Positions 52,262 to 61,532 of a stretch of DNA of 64,000 nt are shown here, piece by piece. The stretch is from an uncultured Lachnospiraceae bacterium (GTDB lineage: Bacteria; Bacillota; Clostridia; Lachnospirales; Lachnospiraceae): assembly GCA_905203555.1 (NCBI GenBank), contig CAJKWK010000001.1, positions 94,698-158,697 of the forward strand, given 5' to 3'. Both the position numbers and the translations under genes were made by a program. Every line of letters starts with the position of its first letter. Positions within the stretch are counted from its first letter, which is position 1. Under the pieces are notes generated by a model. It saw nothing but the letters and a program-made list of their open reading frames with translations, had not been told where the DNA came from and did no database searches.

Positions 52262-53695
52262 TCAATTGACTCTCTGCCTGTACATATCATCCAAAGTAAT
52301 CAATTGTACCATTTTTCTATCTGTATTTTCTTCTATCCATTGACTAAATCCACTCAAAGAAAAAAGAATATATCCCACCACAGGATATTTTACCGGAATG
52401 GCTTTGCTCCGACGAACTAAAGTTTCATAAATTCCTTTATCCAATTTTTCGTTTTTAAATTTGCATTCACCGACTATTATCTTATGATCAACTGAAGAAA
52501 GTCCAACAACATCAATATCTGCAGACTGGATTCTCTTTACACCATCCATATCCAGCAATTCCGTCCCCCACCATGTCCCAACTTCTGTAACAAAACAACT
52601 CAGCTTTCCATCCAGCCCCGCTTTTAAAGTATAATATTTACACATCTCTTCAAATATAGTTCCCATAAATGTATGAATCTGTGGTTTTACAACACGTTCA
52701 TAATAAACATCTCCTCTGCCTATCTCAACAGAACTGACTGCCGCCTGCACGTAAGAATACCAAAAACGAAACATTTGATCCTTCAAAACATACTGCGTTT
52801 TCTTTTTGTTCTTTTCTTCCGTAATGCATTTTCTCTTCTCCACCAGCCCCACTGATATTAACTTCTTCAGCGAATACAGTACTGCTGTTTCACTTTCATG
52901 TACCTTTCCGGCAATCAGATTTAACGTATTCTCTCCCAAAGAAATCTGTTCAATAATATTATTTACTACTGTAATATCATTAAATTCCTGAATCAAAAGA
53001 TTTCTCGTTTCATCATATAAATATCCATTCTTATTGAAAAAAAGCTCTATCAAATTTTCATCAAGGCTTTTTTCCCGATCAAATAAAGAAAGATACTTTG
53101 CAACACCTCCTGTCACGCCATAACAGATTGCTTTCTCTTCATTGGAATAATTCGGAACAAACTCCGCTGATTCCAAATAATCAAAAGCCTCTAATTTTAT
53201 TTGAGCGCTCCGTCTTCCAAAAAGCGGGCTTTTTTCACTTAACACTTTATTTTCCATAAAGCTCAACGCAGAACCGCATAATATGAAAAGAATGTTTTTG
53301 TCTGCCCATTCTCCATCTGCATATTTCTGAAATATAGATAACAGTCCCTCATCTTTCTCTGCCCAATATGGAATCTCATCTATAATAAAAACAAGTCTTT
53401 CCTGTGTATTTTCACCTATAAATGATAACAAATGCTCCAACTTCTTGAAAGAAACATCTCTTAAAGTTGGTGCAAGTATCCTAACAACCTCCTGTGCAAG
53501 CAATTCCAGATTCCGCTCTGTTCCCACCTTCGTTGCTACATAATAGACAGCCTTTTTATCCTTGATAAACTCTGTAAGCAGGGTGGATTTCCCAATTCGC
53601 CGTCTTCCATATATGACAGCCATTTGAAATCCTGATTTTTCGTATAGTTTGGAAAGTGTTTTTAATTCTTCTTTTCTTCCAATAAATTCACTCAT
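52262..53695 (-). CDS. AAA/archaeal-ATPase family protein with C-terminal DUF234 nuclease-like domain
   Basis: The 477-residue protein has an ATPase domain with Walker A GRRRIGKST (about residue 30), Walker B VFIIDEIPYW and a sensor region (LFILCGSALSFME). A winged-helix region follows (about 260-320), then a C-terminal domain with SADIDVVGL...IIVGECKFKN, whose Asp and Glu-x-Lys pattern suits a PD-(D/E)XK nuclease fold (DUF234). A GGAGGCGGGAGT stretch precedes the ATG. Such ATPases are widespread, often in several copies per genome, and have no settled function. The AT-rich repeat array directly upstream is probably its control region. Confidence 0.85.
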   Translation of the reverse strand: MSEFIGRKEELKTLSKLYEKSGFQMAVIYGRRRIGKSTLLTEFIKDKKAVYYVATKVGTERNLELLAQEVVRILAPTLRDVSFKKLEHLLSFIGENTQERLVFIIDEIPYWAEKDEGLLSIFQKYADGEWADKNILFILCGSALSFMENKVLSEKSPLFGRRSAQIKLEAFDYLESAEFVPNYSNEEKAICYGVTGGVAKYLSLFDREKSLDENLIELFFNKNGYLYDETRNLLIQEFNDITVVNNIIEQISLGENTLNLIAGKVHESETAVLYSLKKLISVGLVEKRKCITEEKNKKKTQYVLKDQMFRFWYSYVQAAVSSVEIGRGDVYYERVVKPQIHTFMGTIFEEMCKYYTLKAGLDGKLSCFVTEVGTWWGTELLDMDGVKRIQSADIDVVGLSSVDHKIIVGECKFKNEKLDKGIYETLVRRSKAIPVKYPVVGYILFSLSGFSQWIEENTDRKMVQLITLDDMYRQRVN

Positions 53696-53721
53696 ACTCC
53701 CGCCTCCATTTCATTAAGATA

Positions 53722-53803
53722 AATTTACTAAAACAGATTTTATTAAAACTATTTTTATTAAAACCATTTTTAATAAAACCGTTTTTAATAAAATTATTTT
53801 ATC
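53722..53803. repeat. AT-rich tandem repeat, 15-bp unit, upstream of the AAA ATPase
   Basis: About five copies of a 14-15-bp unit of the form ATTTTTAATAAAACC follow one another (starts at 53722, 53737, 53751, 53766 and 53781, then a partial copy). Each unit contains a TTTTA(A/T)TAAAA dyad core. It lies 27-110 bp before the ATPase start codon and downstream of the deoB end. It could be an array of operator sites for the ATPase gene or simple sequence expansion. Confidence 0.8.
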
Positions 53804-53861
53804 ATGGATTTTTTATTTTGTCAAAAATCTCCTATCTCTTTCCACCAGAGTTTCCAATGCC

Positions 53862-55052
53862 TTACTTCAACACTTCCAACACAGAAGTCCCAATCGTCCC
53901 TTCCGGCATCTGTACGCCGAAATTCTCTGCCACTGTTGCGCCTATCACTGCAAATGTATCTGCCTCGGGCAGTTCCTGACCACCTGTCATAGATGGAGAG
54001 TATGCCAAAAACGGAACCTTCTCTCTTGTATGATCCGTTCCCGTATAAGTCGGATCATTTCCATGGTCTGCCGTAAGAATCAACAGATCCTCTGCTCGCA
54101 GCGTTTCAAGCAGCACTCCCAGGTTCACATCAAATTTTTCAATCTCCTGTGCATAGCCTGCCGGATTCCTCCGATGTCCCCACAGGGCATCAAAATCCAC
54201 CAGATTCACAAAGCACAAACCTTGAAACTCTTTCTGTGCAATTTCAATCGTCTGTTCCATTCCATGCACAGAGCTCTTGGATTTATAAGCCTCTGTAATC
54301 CCCTGTCCATCAAAAATATCCTTGATTTTCCCGACCGAAATCACATCCAATCCTGCCTCTTTTAATGCATCCAGAGCGGTCTTTCCAAACGGTTTCAATG
54401 CATAGTCGTGCCGATTGCTCGTTCTCTTAAATTCTCCACGCTTTTTTCCTACATACGGACGGGCAATCACACGTCCCACCTTCCATTCGTCCTTCATCGT
54501 CAGTTCCCGCGCAATCTCACAACAGCGATACAATTCCTCCAACCCAAAAGTTTCTTCATTCCCGCAGATCTGCAAAACAGAATCTGCCGATGTATAGACA
54601 ATCATATGACCGGTGGCTATCTCTTCCTCCCCCAGTTCCTCCAGAATCTCGGTTCCACTGGCGCTTTTATTTCCGATAACCTTTCGTCCGGTCCTGCGCT
54701 CCAATTCTGCGATCAGCTCCGGCGGAAATCCATTCTCAGTAAATGTTTTAAATGGTTTGGTCACTTCCAATCCCATCATTTCCCAGTGACCGGTCATGGT
54801 ATCCTTTCCGTTGCTCTTCTCCCGCATTTTCCCATAGTATCCCAGAGGTTTTTCCACTGCCTCCACCTGTTTTAGTGGGGTCAGATTTGCCATTCCCAGC
54901 TTCTGCAGATTCGGCATCTGTAACGAATCTACCGACTCTGAAATGTGTCCCAATGTATTAACTCCAATATCTCCGAATCGTTCCGAATCCGGCATTGCCC
55001 CGATTCCAAGAGAATCCATTACAATTACAAAAATACGCTGAAATCTTTTCAT
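53862..55052 (-). CDS. deoB: Phosphopentomutase
   Basis: The 396-residue protein belongs to the alkaline phosphatase superfamily and has the DeoB motifs VIVMDSLGIGAMPD, GKDTMTGHWEMMG with the phospho-Thr, NKSASGTEIL, NLVDFDALWGHRRN and TADHGNDPTYTGTDHTRE metal ligands. It moves phosphate between C1 and C5 of ribose or deoxyribose and joins nucleoside breakdown to the pentose phosphate pathway. It could use pentoses from nucleosides imported by the BMP system at 34-39 kb, though the genes are not adjacent. Its promoter lies at 55132-55160. Confidence 0.96.
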   Translation of the reverse strand: MKRFQRIFVIVMDSLGIGAMPDSERFGDIGVNTLGHISESVDSLQMPNLQKLGMANLTPLKQVEAVEKPLGYYGKMREKSNGKDTMTGHWEMMGLEVTKPFKTFTENGFPPELIAELERRTGRKVIGNKSASGTEILEELGEEEIATGHMIVYTSADSVLQICGNEETFGLEELYRCCEIARELTMKDEWKVGRVIARPYVGKKRGEFKRTSNRHDYALKPFGKTALDALKEAGLDVISVGKIKDIFDGQGITEAYKSKSSVHGMEQTIEIAQKEFQGLCFVNLVDFDALWGHRRNPAGYAQEIEKFDVNLGVLLETLRAEDLLILTADHGNDPTYTGTDHTREKVPFLAYSPSMTGGQELPEADTFAVIGATVAENFGVQMPEGTIGTSVLEVLK

Positions 55053-55131
55053 GTTCTTTTCCTTCCTTTCCTCTATATTTTCTATTCTATTTTCTTCTTT
55101 ATACTCTATATTCCACGCATTGATTGCCTAG

Positions 55132-55160
55132 AGTGTAATCTCTTTTTCTATTGTTGTCAA
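55132..55160 (-). promoter_or_regulatory. deoB promoter
   Basis: Minus-strand TTGACA (55155-55160) and TACACT (55132-55137) are 17 bp apart. Toward the divergent GntR gene lies a CCTCA...TGAGG dyad (about 55174-55195) that may be an operator. Confidence 0.75.
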
Positions 55161-55225
55161 TACTTGCAAAATTCCCCTCACTACATTAAAATGAGGTACA
55201 GAACAACTGCTGAAAGGAGTACCTT

Positions 55226-55927
55226 ATGGAATTTAAAAAAATCAGTTCGCCCACATTAAAAGAACTGTTTGTAACAGAAATTGAATCCATGATACTTTCC
55301 GGTGAACTCTCTATCGGAGAAAAACTGCCTCCGGAACGGGAACTGGCTCAACAGATGCAGATTTCCCGTTCTGTCGTAAACGATGGCATTGTAGACCTTG
55401 CACACCGCGGCTTTTTAAACATCGTCCCCAGACAGGGAACCTATGTGGCCGATTACAAAAAGCATGGAACGATTGATATCCTGATCGCAATTATGAAAAA
55501 CGGAAGTATTACCGAGGATTACATTCATTCCGTTTTGGATATCCGTCTGATTTTCATGGATTACGCGTTGGAACAAGTTGTACCGGACATTACCGATGAA
55601 AATATCCAGGCTCTTCGCCGGATATTAAACTCTTTTCACGAAACAACCATTCCACATGACTGGGCAGAACTCATGTATGAATTTGACCATCTGCTTACCG
55701 TCCTTTCCGGAAATATCCTGCTGCCAATTTTGTTTTCTTCTTTCAAGATTCCAAATGTGATGCTGCTGGAACGTTACTTCAAACTGCATGGTCTGGAGCC
55801 AATGGACAAACGAAACAAACTGCTGATCGATGCGATTGAACAGCGTGATATAAATAGAGCCAAAGCAGCTATTCGGGATTCTATTCAGGAAACGATCAAT
55901 GGAAGTACTAAGATTTATTATCAATAA
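55226..55927 (+). CDS. GntR-family regulator (FadR/FCD subfamily)
   Basis: The 233-residue protein has an N-terminal GntR winged HTH (about 10-75: GEKLPPERELAQQMQISRSVVNDGIVDLAHRGFLNIVPRQGTYVADY in parts) and an all-helical C-terminal FCD-type sensor domain. An AAAGGAG site precedes the ATG. It is divergent from deoB and 18 nt before an RluA-type gene on the same strand. FCD members sense carboxylates or sugar acids; the ligand and targets here are unknown. Confidence 0.85.
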   Translation: MEFKKISSPTLKELFVTEIESMILSGELSIGEKLPPERELAQQMQISRSVVNDGIVDLAHRGFLNIVPRQGTYVADYKKHGTIDILIAIMKNGSITEDYIHSVLDIRLIFMDYALEQVVPDITDENIQALRRILNSFHETTIPHDWAELMYEFDHLLTVLSGNILLPILFSSFKIPNVMLLERYFKLHGLEPMDKRNKLLIDAIEQRDINRAKAAIRDSIQETINGSTKIYYQ

Positions 55928-55945
55928 CAGAACGAAAGGTATTCT

Positions 55946-56833
55946 ATGAACCGCATACTTACATACCATATTACAGAACAAGACGCAGGGCTGCGCATTG
56001 AGCAGTTCCTGCGTCATCATGGATATTCCCGTCAAAATCTGACGGATCTTAAAAAAATGAAAGAAAGTGTTCTCCGTAATGGCGTTTGGTCTTATCTCAC
56101 CGAAGTGCTCTCTGCCGGAGATGTTTTAGTGATTCACATTCAAGAAACTGCTGTTTCGGAAAAGATTCCGCCAACGAATCTTCCCCTTCACATTCTCTAT
56201 GAAGACGAGGATATTCTTGTCGTCAACAAACCTGCCGGAATGCCCATTCATCCTTCCATGAATAATTATGAATATTCTCTCGCCAACGCCTGCGCCTACT
56301 ACTATGCTCAGCAGAACAAACCATTTATCTTCCGATGTACCAATCGTTTGGATCGGGATACTTCCGGAGTGACTGTCATCGCCAAACACATGGTCAGCTC
56401 CAACATCCTATCCTCCTATGCATATAAACACCAGATTGACCGGGAATATCTCGCTATCGTCCGAGGTTCTGTAACACCGCCTTGTGGTACCATTGACGCC
56501 CCTCTTTCCCGCAAATCCGGTTCAGTGATTGAACGCATGGTAGATTTTGAGCATGGAGAACGTGCCGTTACGCATTACAAAGTTATAGAAGAAAAAAACG
56601 GGCACAGCCTTGTTTCTCTTCATTTAGAAACAGGACGCACCCATCAGATCCGCATTCATATGAAATATCTCGGTTTTCCGTTGATTGGAGATTACCTTTA
56701 CAATCCTGACATGGAGTACATACAGCGCCAGGCTCTTCACTCCTATTGCCTGCGCTTTCTCCATCCTATTACAAAGGAACCTCTGGAATTCACTGCTCCG
56801 CTGCCGGAAGATATGCAGAAACTCTTTTCGTAA
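55946..56833 (+). CDS. RluA-family pseudouridine synthase
   Basis: This 295-residue protein has an S4-like N-terminal region (about 15-65) and the RluA/RluD catalytic domain with LHILYEDEDILVVNKPAGMPIHPS, RLDRDTSG (catalytic Asp136), REYLAIVRG and LETGRTHQIRIHMKYLGFPLIGD. It isomerises uridines in rRNA or tRNA. The exact target position cannot be told from sequence. It follows the GntR gene by 18 nt, an unusual pairing. Confidence 0.92.
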   Translation: MNRILTYHITEQDAGLRIEQFLRHHGYSRQNLTDLKKMKESVLRNGVWSYLTEVLSAGDVLVIHIQETAVSEKIPPTNLPLHILYEDEDILVVNKPAGMPIHPSMNNYEYSLANACAYYYAQQNKPFIFRCTNRLDRDTSGVTVIAKHMVSSNILSSYAYKHQIDREYLAIVRGSVTPPCGTIDAPLSRKSGSVIERMVDFEHGERAVTHYKVIEEKNGHSLVSLHLETGRTHQIRIHMKYLGFPLIGDYLYNPDMEYIQRQALHSYCLRFLHPITKEPLEFTAPLPEDMQKLFS

Positions 56834-56865
56834 GGAGATATTTTTCATTGTAAATAAAAAATATC

Positions 56866-56897
56866 CCGGCAACAGACTTCCTGCTGCCGGTTTTTAT
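56866..56897. terminator. Terminator between the rluA-type gene and pgi
   Basis: CCGGCAACAG and CTGCTGCCGG form a stem of nine pairs with one mismatch, followed by TTTTTAT on the plus strand. An A run on the other side allows use from both strands. Confidence 0.82.
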
Positions 56898-56905
56898 ATC
56901 CTCAC

Positions 56906-58486
56906 TTAAATATTCAACAAATCGCTATATTCTTTTAATGCACCGTCTGTATCATGTGCAAGGACACGTTTTGCAAGCACCTTACCAAGCTGTACACCTT
57001 CCTGGTCAAAACTGTTTACATTCCATACAAATCCCTGGAACATAATCTTATTCTCAAAGTGTGCCAAAAGCGCTCCCAAAGACTTCGGATCCAACTGCTC
57101 TCCGATGATAATACTGGACGGACGACCGCCTTCAAAGTTCTTATTGCGGTTTTCATCCTTCTTACCACATGCAAAAGCAACAATCTGAGCCACTACATTT
57201 GCACAGAGTTTCTGCTGACTCGTGCTTTCCTCAATGACTACATCCGTACCAATCTGACTGTTTTTAAATCCAACAAACTGCAGTGGCACAATATCTGTTC
57301 CCTGATGCAGCAACTGATAGAAAGAATGCTGTCCGTTGGTTCCCGGTTCACCAAAGATCATCGGTCCTGTCACATAATCAACCGGCTCTCCGAAACGATT
57401 GACAGATTTTCCATTGGATTCCATATCTAACTGCTGTAAATGTGCCGGGAAACGGCTCAAAGCCTGTGAATAAGGCAATACAGCTGTTGCCGGATAACCA
57501 AGTACATTTCTCTCGTACACACCGATCAGCGCATCCAGCATCTCCGGATTCTGCAGCAGATCTTCATTCATAGACAGCTTGTCTTCTTCTGCTGCTCCCT
57601 CCAAGAACTGTGCGAATACTTCCGGACCAAATGCCAATGAAAGTACAGCCCCGCCTACTGCTGAAGTGGATGAGAAACGACCTCCGATATAATCATCCAT
57701 AAAGAATGCAGCCAGATAATCATCACTCTTTGCCAATGGAGAGGTTTCACTTGTAACTGCGATCATATGCTTAGATGCATCCAGACCTGCATTTTTCAAC
57801 GCATCTTTTACGAAAGACTCATTCGTCAATGTCTCCAATGTTGTACCGGACTTCGATACCAGCACGAAAATAGAATGTGCAACGTCTATAGAGTTCAATA
57901 CTGCTGCCGCATCATCCGGATCCACGTTGCTGATGAATTTTGCCTCCATCTTGAACGTGTCATTTTTCTTTGCCCAGTTCTCCAGAGCAAGATACATCGC
58001 ACGCGGTCCCAGATCACTTCCGCCGATTCCGATCTGTACTACCGTTGTAAATTTTTCTCCGGCTGCATTGGTAATCTCACCATTATGTACTTTGTTCGCA
58101 AACTCAGCAATCTTCTCCTGCTGTTCTACATAGAATGCGCGTTTGTCCACGCCATCTGCCATAACCGGATCGCCGAGCTGTCCGCGTGTCAGCTGATGAA
58201 GTACCAGACGTTTCTCCCCGGTATTGATCATCTCGCCATTATACAACGCTTTATATTTTTCAACCAACTGTGCTTCTTCAGCCAGCTTTTCCAACGCTGA
58301 AAGGACATTCTCATCAACCTGCTTTGCTGCGTAGTTATATGCAAGTCCTGCTGCCATCGGAACGCTGTAGGATTTCACACGATCTGCTCCATTTGTTCCT
58401 GACATTACCTCTGCCAGATTTACACGATCTACATCTGCAATAGTTTCATAAGCATCCAGACTATCAAAATTCTTCCATTCAATCAT
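56906..58486 (-). CDS. pgi: Glucose 6-phosphate isomerase
   Basis: The 526-residue protein is the long PGI form with VVQIGIGGSDLGPRAMYLAL, SKSGTTLETL, DYIGGRFSSTSAVGG, GEPGTNGQHSFYQLLHQG and QGFVWNVNSFDQEGVQLGK. It interconverts glucose 6-phosphate and fructose 6-phosphate. The ATG at 58486 follows AAGGAGA; the frame is open 47 codons upstream, but that part overlaps selB and lacks matches. Its promoter overlaps the selB stop codon. Confidence 0.96.
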   Translation of the reverse strand: MIEWKNFDSLDAYETIADVDRVNLAEVMSGTNGADRVKSYSVPMAAGLAYNYAAKQVDENVLSALEKLAEEAQLVEKYKALYNGEMINTGEKRLVLHQLTRGQLGDPVMADGVDKRAFYVEQQEKIAEFANKVHNGEITNAAGEKFTTVVQIGIGGSDLGPRAMYLALENWAKKNDTFKMEAKFISNVDPDDAAAVLNSIDVAHSIFVLVSKSGTTLETLTNESFVKDALKNAGLDASKHMIAVTSETSPLAKSDDYLAAFFMDDYIGGRFSSTSAVGGAVLSLAFGPEVFAQFLEGAAEEDKLSMNEDLLQNPEMLDALIGVYERNVLGYPATAVLPYSQALSRFPAHLQQLDMESNGKSVNRFGEPVDYVTGPMIFGEPGTNGQHSFYQLLHQGTDIVPLQFVGFKNSQIGTDVVIEESTSQQKLCANVVAQIVAFACGKKDENRNKNFEGGRPSSIIIGEQLDPKSLGALLAHFENKIMFQGFVWNVNSFDQEGVQLGKVLAKRVLAHDTDGALKEYSDLLNI

Positions 58487-58531
58487 TGTTGTATCTCTCC
58501 TTATTCTATGATTTAATGTACCACTAAGCTG

Positions 58532-58560
58532 ATTATACTCTGTATCTCTTGAAAATTCAA
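58532..58560 (-). promoter_or_regulatory. pgi promoter overlapping the selB end
   Basis: Minus-strand TTGAAT (58555-58560) and TATAAT (58532-58537) are 17 bp apart. The -35 box covers the selB stop codon. Confidence 0.7.
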
Positions 58561-60494
58561 TAAAAGAACGTACCTTTCCGGCGTTCTGTTTCTCCTCCCG
58601 CCGGCCTGGTGATCCCTTTCCTGTCAAAATACGAAACCAGCGCTTTGACGGAACGCCTCGTTGTTTCTAACCTCGTTTTCAAAGCCGTATACGTCAGCAC
58701 TTCCTGTTCTTGAAAATACACTTTTGTCCGTTCGATCGCCTCTTCGACAAGTTCTGATGTTGTATAATAATCCTCCGAAATATGCACGATACAGCCCTCA
58801 TATTCTAATGTTCCCATCAATTCCCGATACGAGACTTCCGACAGCGTCTCCGATCGCAGTTCTTCGCCCCTGATAAATTGAAAACGAGCCTTCTCCAACC
58901 TTTTCAAAATCAGTTTTCGACTCTCCAGAAACCGCCCGTCCCGGCGCACCGGACAGAATAAACATACAAACGTTTCTCCTCCGCCCACTCCGGTTCCTTC
59001 CAAAAACAAGCCCTGATCTGCATAATACTGAAACAAAACTTCAAACTGCTCTTTGGTCCATTTTGGAAAAAACGCTTTTTGATATACCGCTTTGGAGATT
59101 TCACTTTGATAAGGATGTTTCTTCCGATATTCTTCCATCCATTCCATACTCTTTTGTTTCCAGAAATCCAGGGATTGATCCGACACCACATATCCTGTTT
59201 TTTTCCCTTTGAAGAAATGTACTCCGCTGATCTCCCCTTCCGTAACCTGTTCTGTAATCCAATCCTCATCCAGTCCGGTACTCCTTGCCAGTTCTTCCAC
59301 ACACACCAGCTGTCCTTCAAACGTCTGCAGCGTATCCAATAACAACTGTTCGCTCTTTCCCTCTTCCATCTGGGCAAACCGCATCGGTACTCTGCTATCC
59401 GAGCGTTTGTGTTTTGGTGCGCACGCATCCAATACCATTCCTCCACCGATGGTTTCCAATGGTGAATAAAAACGAAGAATAAAAGGATCTCTCTTTTTTA
59501 CTGCCAGTGGCTCCTCTAAGAGCAGCTGTGCATAACCTTGTTCTCCTGCCTTCAATTCCTCGCTGCCAAACAAGACCACTCTGCACACACGCTGACTGGT
59601 TCCGATATGCAAATGCAGCCGCATCCTGTTTTTTAATGTTCGTTTCGTATCTCTTGCCATCCGGAGCTTTACATCCAGCCGTTCTGATAACTGCAGTGTC
59701 CCTTCCGCCGCAGCCACAGCTCCCCGCGCAATTTGTTCCTTCTTAATTCCCGCCACGAGCAATGCCGCACGCTGTCCTGCCCGGGCAGTAGAAACCGTTG
59801 TTCCATAAGATTGTATTTCCCGGATGCGAACACATATTCCGGAAGGATACAGCTCCACATTTTCATCCCGGCAAATCGTTCCCTCCAAAACGGTTCCGGC
59901 AATTACTGTCCCGCGCCCTTCCAGAGAAAAGACCCGGTCAATCGGCATCCGAAAAGGCGCCTGTGGATTCCGTTTTGTTCTTTCCTGACAAAGTTGTTTT
60001 ACGATCAGCGCTTTCAGCGAATCAATTCCCGCTTTGGTTTTGGAAGACACTTTGATTCTGGGCCAGTTTTCACACACTGTCTGCTGAAGGTTTTCCCCAA
60101 TTTCTTCCTCCATCAGTTCCGCCCACTCCGGTTCCACACAATCCTGTTTGGTCAAAACTACGATTCCTTTGTCCACTTCCAGCTGCGAAAGAATCTCTAT
60201 GTGCTCCAGCGTCTGTGGCTTAACCCCCTCATCCAATGCGATTACAAGCAATACCAGATCCATTCCGCAGACACCTGCCAGCATATTGGGAAGAAATTTT
60301 TCATGTCCCGGTACATCTATGATTCCGGCACGCATACCATCCGGGAGTTCAAAGTAAGTAAATCCCAGATCAATGGAAATCCCTCTTTTCTGCTCTTCTT
60401 TTAAAGTATCCGTATTTCTCCCGGTCAACGCCCTGATCAGTTCCGTTTTCCCATGATCAATATGTCCGGCCGTTCCTATAATCCAATTGTCCAT
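58557..60494 (-). CDS. selB: Selenocysteine-specific translation elongation factor SelB
   Basis: The 645-residue protein has an EF-Tu-like GTPase domain with GTAGHIDHGKT (7-17), DVPGHEKF and LTKQD, SelB-type domains 2 and 3, and C-terminal winged helices (about 380-645) that bind the SECIS hairpin. It brings Sec-tRNA to UGA codons. The ATG at 60494 follows AGGAGGAGAC; 25 upstream codons are open but unsupported. selA, selC and selD are not in the window, and it lies 85 nt after porB, so it may be read from the por operon. It implies that the organism makes selenoproteins; none is recognisable here. Confidence 0.95.
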   Translation of the reverse strand: MDNWIIGTAGHIDHGKTELIRALTGRNTDTLKEEQKRGISIDLGFTYFELPDGMRAGIIDVPGHEKFLPNMLAGVCGMDLVLLVIALDEGVKPQTLEHIEILSQLEVDKGIVVLTKQDCVEPEWAELMEEEIGENLQQTVCENWPRIKVSSKTKAGIDSLKALIVKQLCQERTKRNPQAPFRMPIDRVFSLEGRGTVIAGTVLEGTICRDENVELYPSGICVRIREIQSYGTTVSTARAGQRAALLVAGIKKEQIARGAVAAAEGTLQLSERLDVKLRMARDTKRTLKNRMRLHLHIGTSQRVCRVVLFGSEELKAGEQGYAQLLLEEPLAVKKRDPFILRFYSPLETIGGGMVLDACAPKHKRSDSRVPMRFAQMEEGKSEQLLLDTLQTFEGQLVCVEELARSTGLDEDWITEQVTEGEISGVHFFKGKKTGYVVSDQSLDFWKQKSMEWMEEYRKKHPYQSEISKAVYQKAFFPKWTKEQFEVLFQYYADQGLFLEGTGVGGGETFVCLFCPVRRDGRFLESRKLILKRLEKARFQFIRGEELRSETLSEVSYRELMGTLEYEGCIVHISEDYYTTSELVEEAIERTKVYFQEQEVLTYTALKTRLETTRRSVKALVSYFDRKGITRPAGGETERRKGTFFY

Positions 60495-60579
60495 GTCTCC
60501 TCCTACATTAACAAATGTCCGGTCATCCGTAACTTTTGATGCCATCTCCCCATTACAAATGCCGAACATTCTGTTTTCC

Positions 60580-61518
60580 TTATTTTGAACAACGGAACAA
60601 TAAGTCTTCCCAACGTCTGTCTACTTCCTTTTGGAAGGCTTCCAGAAGATACTCATTTTCCTTTTTGAACAAATGCTTAAATCTGCCCTGTGGTCTTAAA
60701 AATTCTTCAATCGGCAGTTTTTTCTTTGGCTCATAGTTGAGAATCCATTTGCCTTCTACAACTTCAAACAGTGGCCAATAACAAGTCTCTACACCTAATT
60801 TACAGATTTCCATAATATCCGGCGTATTGTATCTCCATCCACGAGGACATGGCGCCATAATATTCAAAAACGCTGCGCCCGGTGTATAGATTGCCTTTTC
60901 CGACTTAATGTGCAGATCTTTAAAATTCTGTACAAAAGTAGTCTGTGCTACATACGGAATATCATGCGCCGCAATGACAGATGCCAGATCCTTTCGGTTC
61001 TGCGGCTTTCCATTGCTTTCACTTCCTACCGGCGTTGTCGTCGTATCCGCATACATCGGAGTAGCAGAAGAACGCTGGATTCCGGTATTCATATATGCGC
61101 CATTGTCATAGCAAACGTACACCATGTCATGATTTCGCTCCATAGCGCCTGACAGGGACTGCATTCCGATATCATAAGTACCGCCGTCTCCGCCAAATGT
61201 AATGAACTTATACGTTTCGTCTTCCTTTAATTTTCCTTTTCTCTTCAATGCCTTGTAAGCGCCTTCCACTCCACTCATCGTAGCTCCGGCATTTTCAAAG
61301 GCATTGTGGATATAGCTGTCTTCCCATGCGGTGTAAGGATAGGTAAAGGTTGATACCTCCAGACATCCGGTCGCATTTCCAATCACCGCTTTGTCCCCTT
61401 CATGAAGACCACGCAGTACATTTCTTACTGCAATTGTTCCGCCACAGCCTGCACACATTCTATGTCCCGGTGCAAGCCGCTCCGGTTTATTCATTGTTTC
61501 TTTGAAATTATAACTCAT
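60580..61518 (-). CDS. porB: Pyruvate (2-oxoacid):ferredoxin oxidoreductase, beta subunit
   Basis: This 312-residue subunit binds thiamine diphosphate: RMCAGCGGTIA with CxxC, GNATGCLE, FGGDGGTYDIGMQSLSGAMER, VCYDNGAYMNTGIQRS and a C-terminal APCPRGW. The CxxC and another Cys bind a [4Fe-4S] cluster. Together with porA, porC and porD it oxidises pyruvate to acetyl-CoA and reduces ferredoxin. A GGGGGTG site lies before the ATG, 14 nt after porA. A related 2-oxoacid rather than pyruvate cannot be excluded. Confidence 0.92.
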   Translation of the reverse strand: MSYNFKETMNKPERLAPGHRMCAGCGGTIAVRNVLRGLHEGDKAVIGNATGCLEVSTFTYPYTAWEDSYIHNAFENAGATMSGVEGAYKALKRKGKLKEDETYKFITFGGDGGTYDIGMQSLSGAMERNHDMVYVCYDNGAYMNTGIQRSSATPMYADTTTTPVGSESNGKPQNRKDLASVIAAHDIPYVAQTTFVQNFKDLHIKSEKAIYTPGAAFLNIMAPCPRGWRYNTPDIMEICKLGVETCYWPLFEVVEGKWILNYEPKKKLPIEEFLRPQGRFKHLFKKENEYLLEAFQKEVDRRWEDLLFRCSK

Positions 61519-61532
61519 TTCTTTGCACCCCC

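Noticed and set aside
53722..53803. Possible CRISPR array
   Set aside because: Units are contiguous 15-mers without spacers, and no cas genes are near; it is a simple tandem repeat.
59733..60404. Plus-strand open frame of 223 codons
   Set aside because: It is antisense to selB, whose GTPase motifs are intact on the other strand.
58557..60494. Selenoprotein or SECIS element near selB
   Set aside because: No gene in the window ends at a TGA with a continuing, family-matching frame, and no tRNA-Sec fits in the flanking gaps.
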